From: CALSMU01 sp965230225
Lineage (GTDB): Bacteria > Bacteroidota > Bacteroidia > Flavobacteriales_D > Parvicellaceae
Length of the DNA: 64,000 nt
Direction of reading: 5' to 3'
Assembly: GCA_965230225.1 (NCBI GenBank)
Contig: CBDDKM010000003.1
Location: 124,001 to 188,000 of the forward strand
The first letter of the stretch is position 1. Each line of letters opens with the position of its first letter. The translations under genes were made by a program, and so were the position numbers. The notes beneath the pieces are model-generated. The model searched no databases, was not told the DNA's origin, and saw only the letters and a program-made list of their open reading frames with translations. Below, one piece after another: positions 52,984 through 60,178 of the stretch.

Positions 52984-53018
52984 GAAAATAAAATTCCATG
53001 AATTATTTCATTACATTA

Positions 53019-53034
53019 GCAACGAATATGTTGC
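53019..53034. promoter_or_regulatory. Candidate operator of the XRE module
   Basis: GCAACGAATATGTTGC: perfect 5-bp half-sites with a 6-base AT-rich spacer, between the divergent XRE and 64-residue genes. The size fits a homodimeric HTH operator. Confidence 0.6.
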
Positions 53035-53061
53035 AAAATATTAATTTAATAAACCTACCCT

Positions 53062-53256
53062 ATGAAAAACCTGGAACATTTATCTCAGTTGATTGAAGAT
53101 CGTTGGCAAGGAGATGCAAGTGTAATTGCTGATCGTTTAAAACAAGCTATATATCTGTTGCATCATGTAGATCATGAGCATACAGCCGTTGAATCGTCTG
53201 AAGTCACATTGGTGGTGGATACACTTTTTGAATTGAGTTGTAGTTTGGAAGATTGA
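53062..53256 (+). CDS. Small helical protein of unknown function
   Basis: 64 residues, helical, acidic, His-rich middle (LLHHVDHEHTA). No family recognised. Divergent from the XRE regulator and separated from it by the operator-like repeat, so it is probably under its control. Its stop is followed at once by the degenerate repeat region. Confidence 0.68.
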   Translation: MKNLEHLSQLIEDRWQGDASVIADRLKQAIYLLHHVDHEHTAVESSEVTLVVDTLFELSCSLED

Positions 53257-53545
53257 TAAGCCAATAATATGACTGGATGAAGTCACATGAAGATATTCCA
53301 TATCATGATATTGCCGCCTTGTGAATGTCCTTTTAAAAATTGGCCCGCAGGGAGCGTTGAAAAGTGATGTGTGTTTGAGCTGTACATTTCGGATAGAGTG
53401 GAACGGCAACCGAAATCGTTCGGTGAGTTTACATCACTTTAGCGATGAGGAGTTCAATTTTAAAGGTTATTCGCGCAGCTTGATTGTTTGGTACTTCCGC
53501 CCCAAACGAAAGTTGGGGATCAAGAATAAAGTACACAAAATCATT
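53257..53545 (+). repeat. Degenerate dispersed repeat, long copy
   Basis: Part of a gene-free stretch (53257-53902). It starts with a 35-base segment (53257-53291) matching 53723-53757 at 29 of 35 positions and contains CTTCC (53494-53498) followed 26 bases on by TCAAGAATAAAGTACA (53520-53535), exactly repeated in the short copy. Its DNA, including the segment around 53330-53500, resembles a dispersed non-coding sequence I remember from other Bacteroidota genomes; that is recollection, not a search. Confidence 0.65.
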
Positions 53546-53594
53546 TGTCTTTTGCTTTGCAATACGCCCTCATGCCGGGCGGGCATTTCTTTTC

Positions 53595-53614
53595 CTCCCG
53601 ATAGCTATCGGGAG
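53595..53614. repeat. Perfect 20-bp palindrome of the ATAGCTAT type
   Basis: CTCCCGATAGCTATCGGGAG, a fully self-complementary 20-mer, between the two copies of the degenerate repeat. Such CCCGATAGCTATCGGG palindromes are, from memory, abundant in some Bacteroidota genomes. Confidence 0.85.
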
Positions 53615-53722
53615 CCAAAAAGAAACAAAAGTCTAGTGACTTCAAAAGGTCTTCTGAGAATAGTGTCTGGGTACTTTTTACTTTGGTGCACTACAGACTT
53701 GCGCTTTTTTATTGGTACCTAA

Positions 53723-53830
53723 TAAGCCAGTGGCACGACTGAATGAAGTCACATGAACTTGTACTAAAATTGCTGCTTCCACCCCAGTTTAGATGGTCAG
53801 GTCAAGAATAAAGTACAAAGAGAAAAATCG
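53723..53830 (+). repeat. Degenerate dispersed repeat, internally deleted short copy
   Basis: Second copy: 35-base head (53723-53757), then CTTCC at 53776-53780 and TCAAGAATAAAGTACA at 53802-53817, with the same 26-base spacing as in the long copy. About 185 bases between head and tail are missing relative to the long copy. Confidence 0.7.
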
Positions 53831-53850
53831 TTGAACAGAGCTTTTTTCTA

Positions 53851-53882
53851 GTAAAGAAAATAAAGAAGTATCTTTATACAAA
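53851..53882 (+). promoter_or_regulatory. Recurring accessory-region promoter, copy B
   Basis: GTAAAGAAAATAAAGA then TATCTTTA (53869-53876) and TACAAAC. Almost identical to copy A at 50571. The -7 ends 26 bases before the next gene start. No TTG at -33. Confidence 0.55.
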
Positions 53883-53902
53883 CCTTGACCACAACCATAA
53901 GA

Positions 53903-54283
53903 ATGGACAATAAGAACTCATATTCAGATATCTCTTTTAATGAGGATTTTTGTCAATATCTCGAATATCATCTTGGTAGTACATTGGAAAAATCTGGTAG
54001 AGAAGATTTAAGAGGGTTTTGGTGTGATGGTGTGTTACATACTCCTATTCCAGATAGTCAATTGACTAAGAAGAGCGTAAATGACAAAAGAAAAATTGTT
54101 ACAATGGCCTGGATTGGGAAAGATGGACAAGGTGAATATGAAATGATAATTCTTTTTGGGAAGTATTCTTTAAGACGTTATGCTAAAGGATCCTGTATGA
54201 TAGATTGTATTCCGAGCAATGAATCGATGAATTGGATTGATATAGATATTGCAAATAGAAAAATTGAAATAAGATTAAAATGA
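53903..54283 (+). CDS. Hypothetical protein
   Basis: 126 residues from ATG 53903 (an in-frame TTG upstream falls within the leader). No signal peptide. Visible features: DISFNEDFCQYLEYHLG opening, FWCDGVLHTPIP, and a beta hairpin MAWIGKDGQGEYEMIILFGK. No family recognised. The next gene starts 3 bases downstream, so the two are a unit; such two-gene accessory units can be effector/immunity pairs, but nothing here proves it. Confidence 0.75.
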   Translation: MDNKNSYSDISFNEDFCQYLEYHLGSTLEKSGREDLRGFWCDGVLHTPIPDSQLTKKSVNDKRKIVTMAWIGKDGQGEYEMIILFGKYSLRRYAKGSCMIDCIPSNESMNWIDIDIANRKIEIRLK

Positions 54284-54286
54284 AGA

Positions 54287-54643
54287 ATGTATAAAACCAA
54301 TATAGAATATCTAAGGAACCAAATTACTCGAGCAATAGCTCAAGAAGGAAGTCCTTATTCAACTTTTCGCATTGATTTTGATGCAGCAGAAAAGGTGGCC
54401 CCCAAAACTAATTTTGATGAGATAATGAGTCGATGGGTTTTACATAAGAAGCTTATGAACTTGAGCTTAAATGAAGTTTGTAATTTATTGATTACTCCTC
54501 ATAACGAAATGCCACTTTGGATTAAACTTCAGAAAAATGAAGAAGAGAAGTATTATCAATTATACATCAGCAAACGATTTCGAAAACTAAAAGTGATTAA
54601 GGAGTGGCATAACGATAATGAATTTATGCCAATTATTAAGTGA
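54287..54643 (+). CDS. Hypothetical protein
   Basis: 118 residues, no signal peptide, mixed alpha/beta with basic C terminus (ISKRFRKLKVIKEWHNDN). No family recognised. Follows the 126-residue gene by 3 bases and shares its promoter (copy B). Codon use and context give no further clue. Confidence 0.74.
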   Translation: MYKTNIEYLRNQITRAIAQEGSPYSTFRIDFDAAEKVAPKTNFDEIMSRWVLHKKLMNLSLNEVCNLLITPHNEMPLWIKLQKNEEEKYYQLYISKRFRKLKVIKEWHNDNEFMPIIK

Positions 54644-54682
54644 AGGGTATAGGGAAAGCCTTTCTAGTATACACATAACAAT

Positions 54683-54716
54683 AATAAAGTAATTAAAGCC
54701 GTATCTTTATACAAAC
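54683..54716 (+). promoter_or_regulatory. Recurring accessory-region promoter, copy C
   Basis: AATAAAG...GCCG then TATCTTTA (54702-54709) and TACAAACCT. The -7 ends 25 bases before the RCC1 gene start, the same spacing as copies B and D. Confidence 0.55.
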
Positions 54717-54734
54717 CTATAACCTGAATCAGAA

Positions 54735-56054
54735 ATGAAAATTACCCTTTCGTCCTTATTATTTCTCCTCACATTACATTTTCATGTAGGAACCTGTCAA
54801 GATGTAGATGGCGGAAATGGCCATTCCATTATTTTAGATGAAAATGGAGTAGTATGGACCATTGGCAGAAACAATTACGGACAGTTAGGAGATGGTAGTT
54901 ACAACAAGTCATCCATCCCAATAGAAGTAAAAAACCTTCCACCCATTGCTTCCATTTCTAGAGGGTATGATCATTCTTTGGCTATTGATAGTACAGGTAA
55001 TTTGTGGGCTTGGGGATTAAACAATTACGGTCAACTAGGAGTAGAACAAGTGAAATCTAGTCCTGTTCCTAAAAAGTTGGAAGGGCATTCGTCGTTTGTA
55101 AAAGTAGAAGGAGGACACTGGCACACTGTAGCACTAAAAGAAGATGGCTCGGTATGGAGCTGGGGGCACAATCATTATTCTGATTTGGGTCAAAATAATC
55201 GCGAGCACAGCAGTGCTCCAAACGCTGTATTAAAGCAAAAGGATAGTACTTCAGCTTTAATTCCATTAACAGGAATAGCAGATATTAAAACAGTTGGGTA
55301 CCACACTCTAGCTTTAGATTCAAATGGTGTTATTTGGGGATGGGGAACCAACTCATTTCACGAATTGCTACCTGAAAAAACAGAATTGATCAATTTTGCC
55401 ATTCAAATTCTAAATTTGCCTAAAATTCAAGCTGTTGCAGTGGGTTGGCATCACTCCATTGCGTTGGATGTGGATGGAAATGTTTGGGCCTGGGGTTCAG
55501 ATCCATCAGGACAGTTTAAGGAAACGACCACCAAGTTTTTTCAGGAACCTATCATGTTCGAGGATATTCCTAAAATAGAAAAGATTGCTTGTGGAAGTTG
55601 GCATACTCTAGCCATAGACGAGAATGGAGAATTATGGGGATGGGGTAAAAACCATTTTGGTATGCTTGGGTTAAAGGATACCATTTCTCATACCTACCCG
55701 GTAAAAATTGAAGGGGTAAGCAATGCATGTCAAATAGGAGCAGGATGCTTTCAATCGTTAATTGTAGACGAAGAGGGAAATATCTGGACTTTTGGAGATA
55801 ATCCTTCCGGACAATTGGGAATTTTAGATGAACAAAGAAGATTAGAACCAATCAACTCACTACTATCCATAGATGGAGAGATTGATTCGGAAAGAGTAGA
55901 GCAAATAGAGAATGATCAAGCCTGGAGAAGCATCAGCCTCAATAATTTTTATGCTTTTATTAGAAATAACATGTTGTTGGCAGTTGGAGTGATTTTAACT
56001 TTTATTGCACTTGTTATTATAATTAGGAAAAAGAGGTTGCCGAAAACAGAGTAA
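54735..56054 (+). CDS. Secreted RCC1-repeat beta-propeller with C-terminal membrane anchor
   Basis: 439 residues. Signal peptide ends FHVGTC. Seven RCC1-type repeats follow, each of the form H-S/T-x-A-x-D-x-x-G-x-x-W-x-W-G (HSLAIDSTGNLWAWGLNNYG, HTVALKEDGSVWSWGHNHYS, HTLAIDENGELWGWGKNHFG), predicting a seven-blade propeller. A membrane helix (about 413-431, LLAVGVILTFIALVIII) and a short basic tail (RKKRLPKTE) close the protein, a stop-transfer anchor. Likely an extracytoplasmic binding platform in the inner membrane; ligand unknown. Single-gene unit with promoter copy C. Confidence 0.88.
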   Translation: MKITLSSLLFLLTLHFHVGTCQDVDGGNGHSIILDENGVVWTIGRNNYGQLGDGSYNKSSIPIEVKNLPPIASISRGYDHSLAIDSTGNLWAWGLNNYGQLGVEQVKSSPVPKKLEGHSSFVKVEGGHWHTVALKEDGSVWSWGHNHYSDLGQNNREHSSAPNAVLKQKDSTSALIPLTGIADIKTVGYHTLALDSNGVIWGWGTNSFHELLPEKTELINFAIQILNLPKIQAVAVGWHHSIALDVDGNVWAWGSDPSGQFKETTTKFFQEPIMFEDIPKIEKIACGSWHTLAIDENGELWGWGKNHFGMLGLKDTISHTYPVKIEGVSNACQIGAGCFQSLIVDEEGNIWTFGDNPSGQLGILDEQRRLEPINSLLSIDGEIDSERVEQIENDQAWRSISLNNFYAFIRNNMLLAVGVILTFIALVIIIRKKRLPKTE

Positions 56055-56085
56055 CGTATGAATATGCAAATAAGAAGGCATAGCC

Positions 56086-56112
56086 AATAAAGGCATACCT
56101 TTATGCAATCGT
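56086..56112 (+). promoter_or_regulatory. Recurring accessory-region promoter, copy D
   Basis: AATAAAGGCA then TACCTTTA (56096-56103) and TGCAA. The -7 ends 26 bases before the serine hydrolase start. Confidence 0.55.
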
Positions 56113-56129
56113 AGTGGTAATTACATTAT

Positions 56130-57245
56130 ATGAATAGAGTTATTTGTTTATACTTGATTATTTTGTCATTTAATTCATGGGCACAATCTGATACTAGTAA
56201 AGGTTCAATATCAAACTTTCTGGACTTGGATATTCCTTCATGGATTAAAGCTAATAATACCCCAGGGATTAGTATTGCTATTATCGAAAACGGAAAGGTG
56301 ATTAACCAACAAAACTATGGATACGCTAATGATAAAGAAAGAACCCTCGTAACTAATGAAACTGGATTTAATGTAGGTTCAATTTCCAAAGTAATTACGA
56401 TGTGGGGCGTGCTGAAATTAATAGATCAGGGTCGAATACATTTAGATAGTAGTGCAAACATTTATTTAAATAAATGGACGTTTCCAACTTCGAAGTTTAG
56501 CACAAATAAAATTACCATTAGAAGCCTGCTAAATCATACTTCTGGACTTTCTGTTCATGGTTATCCTGGATATAAAAAAATGACTGAAATGCCTTCTCTA
56601 GTAGAGTCTCTTTCAGGAGTTCCGAAAAAGTCAACCAGAGTTGAATTGAAATCTGAACCTGGTTGTTGTTACAGATACTCAGGAGGAGGGTATTCCGTGT
56701 TACAGCTCATCATAGAAGAAGTGACAGGAGATCGTTTTTCACATTACATAGACACTGCTGTGCTAACCCCTCTTGGAATGACTAATAGCGGCTTCGATAT
56801 TAATGAAGAATTATTGGCAAATACTTCAAAATGCTATAATAAGAGAGGGAAACAAATACCTTATCAATATTTTACCGCTCAGGCTGCTGCTGGGTTTCAA
56901 ACCACAATGGATGATTTTATCAAGTTTATTTTGGCTTACTTTCAATCTTCTGGAAATGGGGCAAATGATCAAATTATTTCAGATAAATTCTTAGATCAAA
57001 TGTTTTCTGTAGGAGAAAACAACAGATCCAAACTAGGTTTGCAATTGTATCGTTCAGGGAGTATGGTGGTATTCGGACATGGAGGGATCAATGCAGGATG
57101 GGGAAGCGTTTTTGGAATTGATCCAAAAAATGGTGATGCGTTTATTATGCTAACCAATTCCTATAGAGGTAAATCCATTTCAGACTATGCGCTGCAACAA
57201 TGGCTTGATTGGAAAGAATTGAAGGGCAACGATAAATATCCATAA
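56130..57245 (+). CDS. Secreted serine hydrolase (class C beta-lactamase fold)
   Basis: 371 residues. Signal peptide ends FNSWAQ. Ser84-Ile-Ser-Lys87 is the SxxK site (NVGSISKVIT), YxS/N is YSGGGY (Tyr183, Ser184), and the third motif HGG lies in VFGHGGINAGWGS. All three active-site elements are canonical, unlike the other family member at 45130-46299. Family members include esterases, D-aminopeptidases and carboxypeptidases; substrate unknown. Single-gene unit with promoter copy D. A pair of Cys (GCCYRY) near the active site is unusual. Confidence 0.89.
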   Translation: MNRVICLYLIILSFNSWAQSDTSKGSISNFLDLDIPSWIKANNTPGISIAIIENGKVINQQNYGYANDKERTLVTNETGFNVGSISKVITMWGVLKLIDQGRIHLDSSANIYLNKWTFPTSKFSTNKITIRSLLNHTSGLSVHGYPGYKKMTEMPSLVESLSGVPKKSTRVELKSEPGCCYRYSGGGYSVLQLIIEEVTGDRFSHYIDTAVLTPLGMTNSGFDINEELLANTSKCYNKRGKQIPYQYFTAQAAAGFQTTMDDFIKFILAYFQSSGNGANDQIISDKFLDQMFSVGENNRSKLGLQLYRSGSMVVFGHGGINAGWGSVFGIDPKNGDAFIMLTNSYRGKSISDYALQQWLDWKELKGNDKYP

Positions 57246-57294
57246 CAATACCTGGAACTAATTAATTTTAGCTATAGCGTTAGTAATAATTAAA

Positions 57295-57810
57295 ATGAAA
57301 CAAAAGCTAATAAATATCTATGTATTAATAAGTGCTGTAGTCGCGATTACTACTACGCTATTAGAAGTACAACCAGCCCTTTATTTTATCGAGTTTTTGG
57401 CTCCAAATCCGGGAGATAAATACAACATGGTATTTGTATTACTGGTTACTTGTCTTTTGTTTCTTTTACCCCTTGTAGTTTTTTTAACTTTTACTCGCTT
57501 GTTCCGAAAAACACCTGAAACAATTGTCAGTACAGATAAAACAGGCTTTTTTGTTACCCGTCAAAAATCATTTACCAGTGCAATGGTGGGGATACCAGTT
57601 TACATTAACTCTGAAAAAGTGGGGGTGGTGGATAATGGAAAAACTATGTTTTTTGAAGCTTCAATTGGTACCTTTGCTATACACGCTGGAAGTGGAAAGC
57701 AAGCTTCCGATGAAATAGAAGTAGAAATTGCCGAAGGGGAACAGTTGAGGTTTGAGATGTTTATCAATACAGAAGGATTGTTTCCTAAAATTGAATTGGT
57801 TCAGATTTAA
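57295..57810 (+). CDS. Two-helix membrane protein with small C-terminal domain
   Basis: 171 residues: two membrane helices (about 7-25 and 44-68), then a soluble beta domain (85-171) with VPVYINSEKVGVVDNGKT-like turn (here IPVYINSEKVGVVDNGKT) resembling PEGA-like or small Ig-like repeats. No family recognised. Preceded by CGTTAGTAATAATT, nearly the same leader as in front of the RBBP9 remnant. Confidence 0.76.
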   Translation: MKQKLINIYVLISAVVAITTTLLEVQPALYFIEFLAPNPGDKYNMVFVLLVTCLLFLLPLVVFLTFTRLFRKTPETIVSTDKTGFFVTRQKSFTSAMVGIPVYINSEKVGVVDNGKTMFFEASIGTFAIHAGSGKQASDEIEVEIAEGEQLRFEMFINTEGLFPKIELVQI

Positions 57811-57858
57811 GAGTAAGGTAAAGCTGAATGTAACTAACAAATAAAGTTCGTACGAAAA

Positions 57859-58410
57859 ATGAACTTAATTGAAGAAACTAGGAGAAAAGAGGTGTTAACT
57901 CATTTTGGGTTCTCAAAAAGCTTTTTAGATGCGATTGACACTATAAGGTTAATTGATCATAACTTATCATACGTAATAAATTATCCTGAAGGTGCTTATT
58001 ACTATTTACCTACCATTAAGAACTACTCGATCTATGACAGGTACAATGTAGTTCCTATTTGTGATTCAGGGCAGGGAGACTCATTTTACATTTTGTTATT
58101 TAACGATTCTGAGCATAAGATTGTTTATAACGAAGTTGAAAGGGATGAAATATATGTCAATTTTGGATTAAGCATTCACGCTTTTATTGCTAGAGTTTTA
58201 ATAGAGTATTATGATTTAATGGAAGATGAAGATGTTGAGGATAGGGACTCTGTATTGAAAAAAATGGGAAAGCTAGGGTTAGCTTTGGGAATGGAGAATA
58301 ACTCTCTAACCAAGGTTATGGAAAGAATTTTTAAAGCAGAAGATAACGGAGAAGATAGGTTCTCTAATTCCCGAAAATGGTTTAATGAAAACATTCAATC
58401 ATTATTATAG
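57859..58410 (+). CDS. Hypothetical protein, possibly SUKH (SMI1/KNR4)-like
   Basis: 183 residues, acidic, no signal peptide. The order of a strand pair (YNVVPICDSGQGDSFYILLF), a further strand (KIVYNEVERDEIYVNFG) and a helix with acidic residues (FIARVLIEYYDLMEDEDV) is reminiscent of the SUKH fold, common among toxin-immunity proteins. The match is visual and weak. No toxin gene is adjacent. Confidence 0.72.
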   Translation: MNLIEETRRKEVLTHFGFSKSFLDAIDTIRLIDHNLSYVINYPEGAYYYLPTIKNYSIYDRYNVVPICDSGQGDSFYILLFNDSEHKIVYNEVERDEIYVNFGLSIHAFIARVLIEYYDLMEDEDVEDRDSVLKKMGKLGLALGMENNSLTKVMERIFKAEDNGEDRFSNSRKWFNENIQSLL

Positions 58411-58453
58411 TGAAAATTAAGCATTATCTTAAATGCCATTAACATAAGTTGAG

Positions 58454-58828
58454 ATGAAAGTAACAGCGGAAAAAAACGAACAAGTTGCCAAAATGAGCTT
58501 TGCATCGGTGTACCCTCATTACGTAACCAAGGTAGAGAAGAAGGGCAGAACCAAAGAAGAACTACATCAGGTAATAGAATGGTTAACCGGGTTTGATGAA
58601 AACAAAGTACAAGAGTTGGTTAATGAAAAGGCAACATTCGAAACACTTTTTCAAAAGGCCAAGTTGCATCCCAATGCACCCCTTATTAAGGGTGTAATAT
58701 GTGGTTATCGCATCGAAGAAATTGAAGATGAGTTTGAGGTGTACAGATTTTGCCGATACATGGATAAGTTGGTGGATGAATTAGCGAAAGGCCGTAAGAT
58801 GGAAAAGATTTTACGTGAAGAGAAATAA
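58454..58828 (+). CDS. DUF2200-domain protein
   Basis: 124 residues, cytoplasmic. DUF2200 pattern: MSFASVYPHYVTKVEKKGRT, EVIEWLTGF-like HQVIEWLTGFDENKVQ, FFQKAKLHPNA and IKGVICGYRIEEIEDE. Usually a small stand-alone protein of unknown function, often on mobile or accessory DNA; it is close to the DUF1801-like fold group. Followed 16 bases later by a membrane protein gene starting with GTG. Confidence 0.88.
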   Translation: MKVTAEKNEQVAKMSFASVYPHYVTKVEKKGRTKEELHQVIEWLTGFDENKVQELVNEKATFETLFQKAKLHPNAPLIKGVICGYRIEEIEDEFEVYRFCRYMDKLVDELAKGRKMEKILREEK

Positions 58829-58844
58829 ACCGCATTCTATTTAG

Positions 58845-59225
58845 GTGAGTCAGGATTTAGAACAGAAGCGACAGAAGTGGGACAATATCATTTCGGTATT
58901 AGGGCTCATTCCTGGATTGGTATACATTCCTGTTATGTTGCTATTCTTTCTTGATAAAGATGATGTTCTATCAAGGGCAATTTTACTAATGGGAGTGATC
59001 GGCTTTGCCGGCCTGGTTGTATGTGTGTCAACACGTGAGTTTCACAACCTAAAATTGATTTTTCTGGCTATTGGAGTAACCTCTTACTTCATAGCAATTA
59101 TAGAGACAGTTCGCACAGCTAACTCCAAAAGTCTGGATGTTTTGGTTATGTTTTTAATTGGTTGGCCTTACATTATGATGGCGATTATGTTCGTACGGGT
59201 TTTAATAAATAAGGTCAATAAATAG
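58845..59225 (+). CDS. Four-helix membrane protein, unknown
   Basis: 126 residues from GTG 58845; no ATG lies before the first membrane helix. Helices at about 14-34, 42-60, 69-88 and 97-118. No signature motif. Its neighbours sit 16 and 9 bases away, so it is likely part of the DUF2200-membrane protein-esterase transcript. Confidence 0.72.
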   Translation: MSQDLEQKRQKWDNIISVLGLIPGLVYIPVMLLFFLDKDDVLSRAILLMGVIGFAGLVVCVSTREFHNLKLIFLAIGVTSYFIAIIETVRTANSKSLDVLVMFLIGWPYIMMAIMFVRVLINKVNK

Positions 59226-59234
59226 CTATTTATA

Positions 59235-60068
59235 TTGAGAAATCTACTGATATACTTTTTTCTTTTTACTGTTTCTGCCAGTGCTCAGGTAGATACTAAT
59301 CTGGTGCAAATAAAGAAATACCACCTTGATTCTAAGACGCTAGAAACCGAACGAGAATATTGGGTGAGTTTACCTTTGGATTATGATTCTACCATTAGTT
59401 ATCCGGTAATTTATGTGTTGGATGCAGAGTGGCGGTTTGGTATTACCAATGCACTGGAAAAAGAACTATCGGAGAATGGTAAAATTCCTGATCATATAGT
59501 TGTTGGAATTCCACACCCAGATCGAAAACCAGATATGACCTTTAGTACAACCAAGTTGAGCTACGACGGAAAGAGCAGAATGGATAGCACTTATTTTGGT
59601 AAAGAAACCACTGGTAATGGACCACAGTTTTTAAAATTTATTGAAGAAGAGTTGATAAAGCAAATTGATCATAAGTATTCCACCAGTGGTTCTAACATAT
59701 TAATTGGTCATTCGTTGGGAGGTTATTTCTGTTCGTACATCCTACCCACTCAAAAATCATTTGCATCACTTCAAATCTACGATCCAAGTATCTGGTACAG
59801 TCAGGGTGAAGCAATAGATCAAGTCAAAAAGAATTTATCGAAAGAAAAGAAGTGTACTGTATTTCTTTCTTCCAGTAGCAACGTTGAAAAACTTTATAAC
59901 TATCACCATAAGAAAATTAGGGAATTGAATAAAACCTTAAGGCGTTACTCTAATATTAAGTTGGAATATAAGTATTACAAACACGAAGATCATAATTCCA
60001 TGTATATGCGTAGTTTTATTGATGGCATGTATATGTTGTATGATGGTTTTCAACCAACACCAAAGTAA
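59235..60068 (+). CDS. Exported esterase (esterase D / Fes-like alpha/beta hydrolase)
   Basis: 277 residues from TTG 59235; the signal peptide (ends SASAQ) requires this start. Hydrolase features: strand YPVIYVLDAEWRF, oxyanion region VVGIPHPDR, nucleophile GHSLGGY with Ser160, Asp183 in IYDPSIWY, and His in YKHEDHNSM. This is the Fes/BesA/esterase D family, whose members cleave siderophore esters, S-formylglutathione or simple esters. No siderophore genes are near, so the substrate is open. Read from the same unit as the preceding two genes. Confidence 0.87.
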   Translation: MRNLLIYFFLFTVSASAQVDTNLVQIKKYHLDSKTLETEREYWVSLPLDYDSTISYPVIYVLDAEWRFGITNALEKELSENGKIPDHIVVGIPHPDRKPDMTFSTTKLSYDGKSRMDSTYFGKETTGNGPQFLKFIEEELIKQIDHKYSTSGSNILIGHSLGGYFCSYILPTQKSFASLQIYDPSIWYSQGEAIDQVKKNLSKEKKCTVFLSSSSNVEKLYNYHHKKIRELNKTLRRYSNIKLEYKYYKHEDHNSMYMRSFIDGMYMLYDGFQPTPK

Positions 60069-60178
60069 TAGGGTTAACCTCCGAATTTTCCCGCTTCAGT
60101 ATCAAAATTGCCTGCTTGAGCTGAATGTCCTTATTCTTTAGCCTGTCATCCATTAGAATTGTGTCATAAAATGGGCAC

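Noticed and set aside
53321..53722. 133-residue open frame inside the repeat region
   Set aside because: It lies wholly in the degenerate repeat, has no promoter or family, and its Arg/Ser-rich translation looks like read-through of repeat DNA.
60068..60153. Antisense frame reading MDDRLKNKDIQLKQAILILK in the gap before the CPBP gene
   Set aside because: Looks coding-like but is short, runs into the antisense of the esterase gene, and has no family match; at most a tiny remnant.
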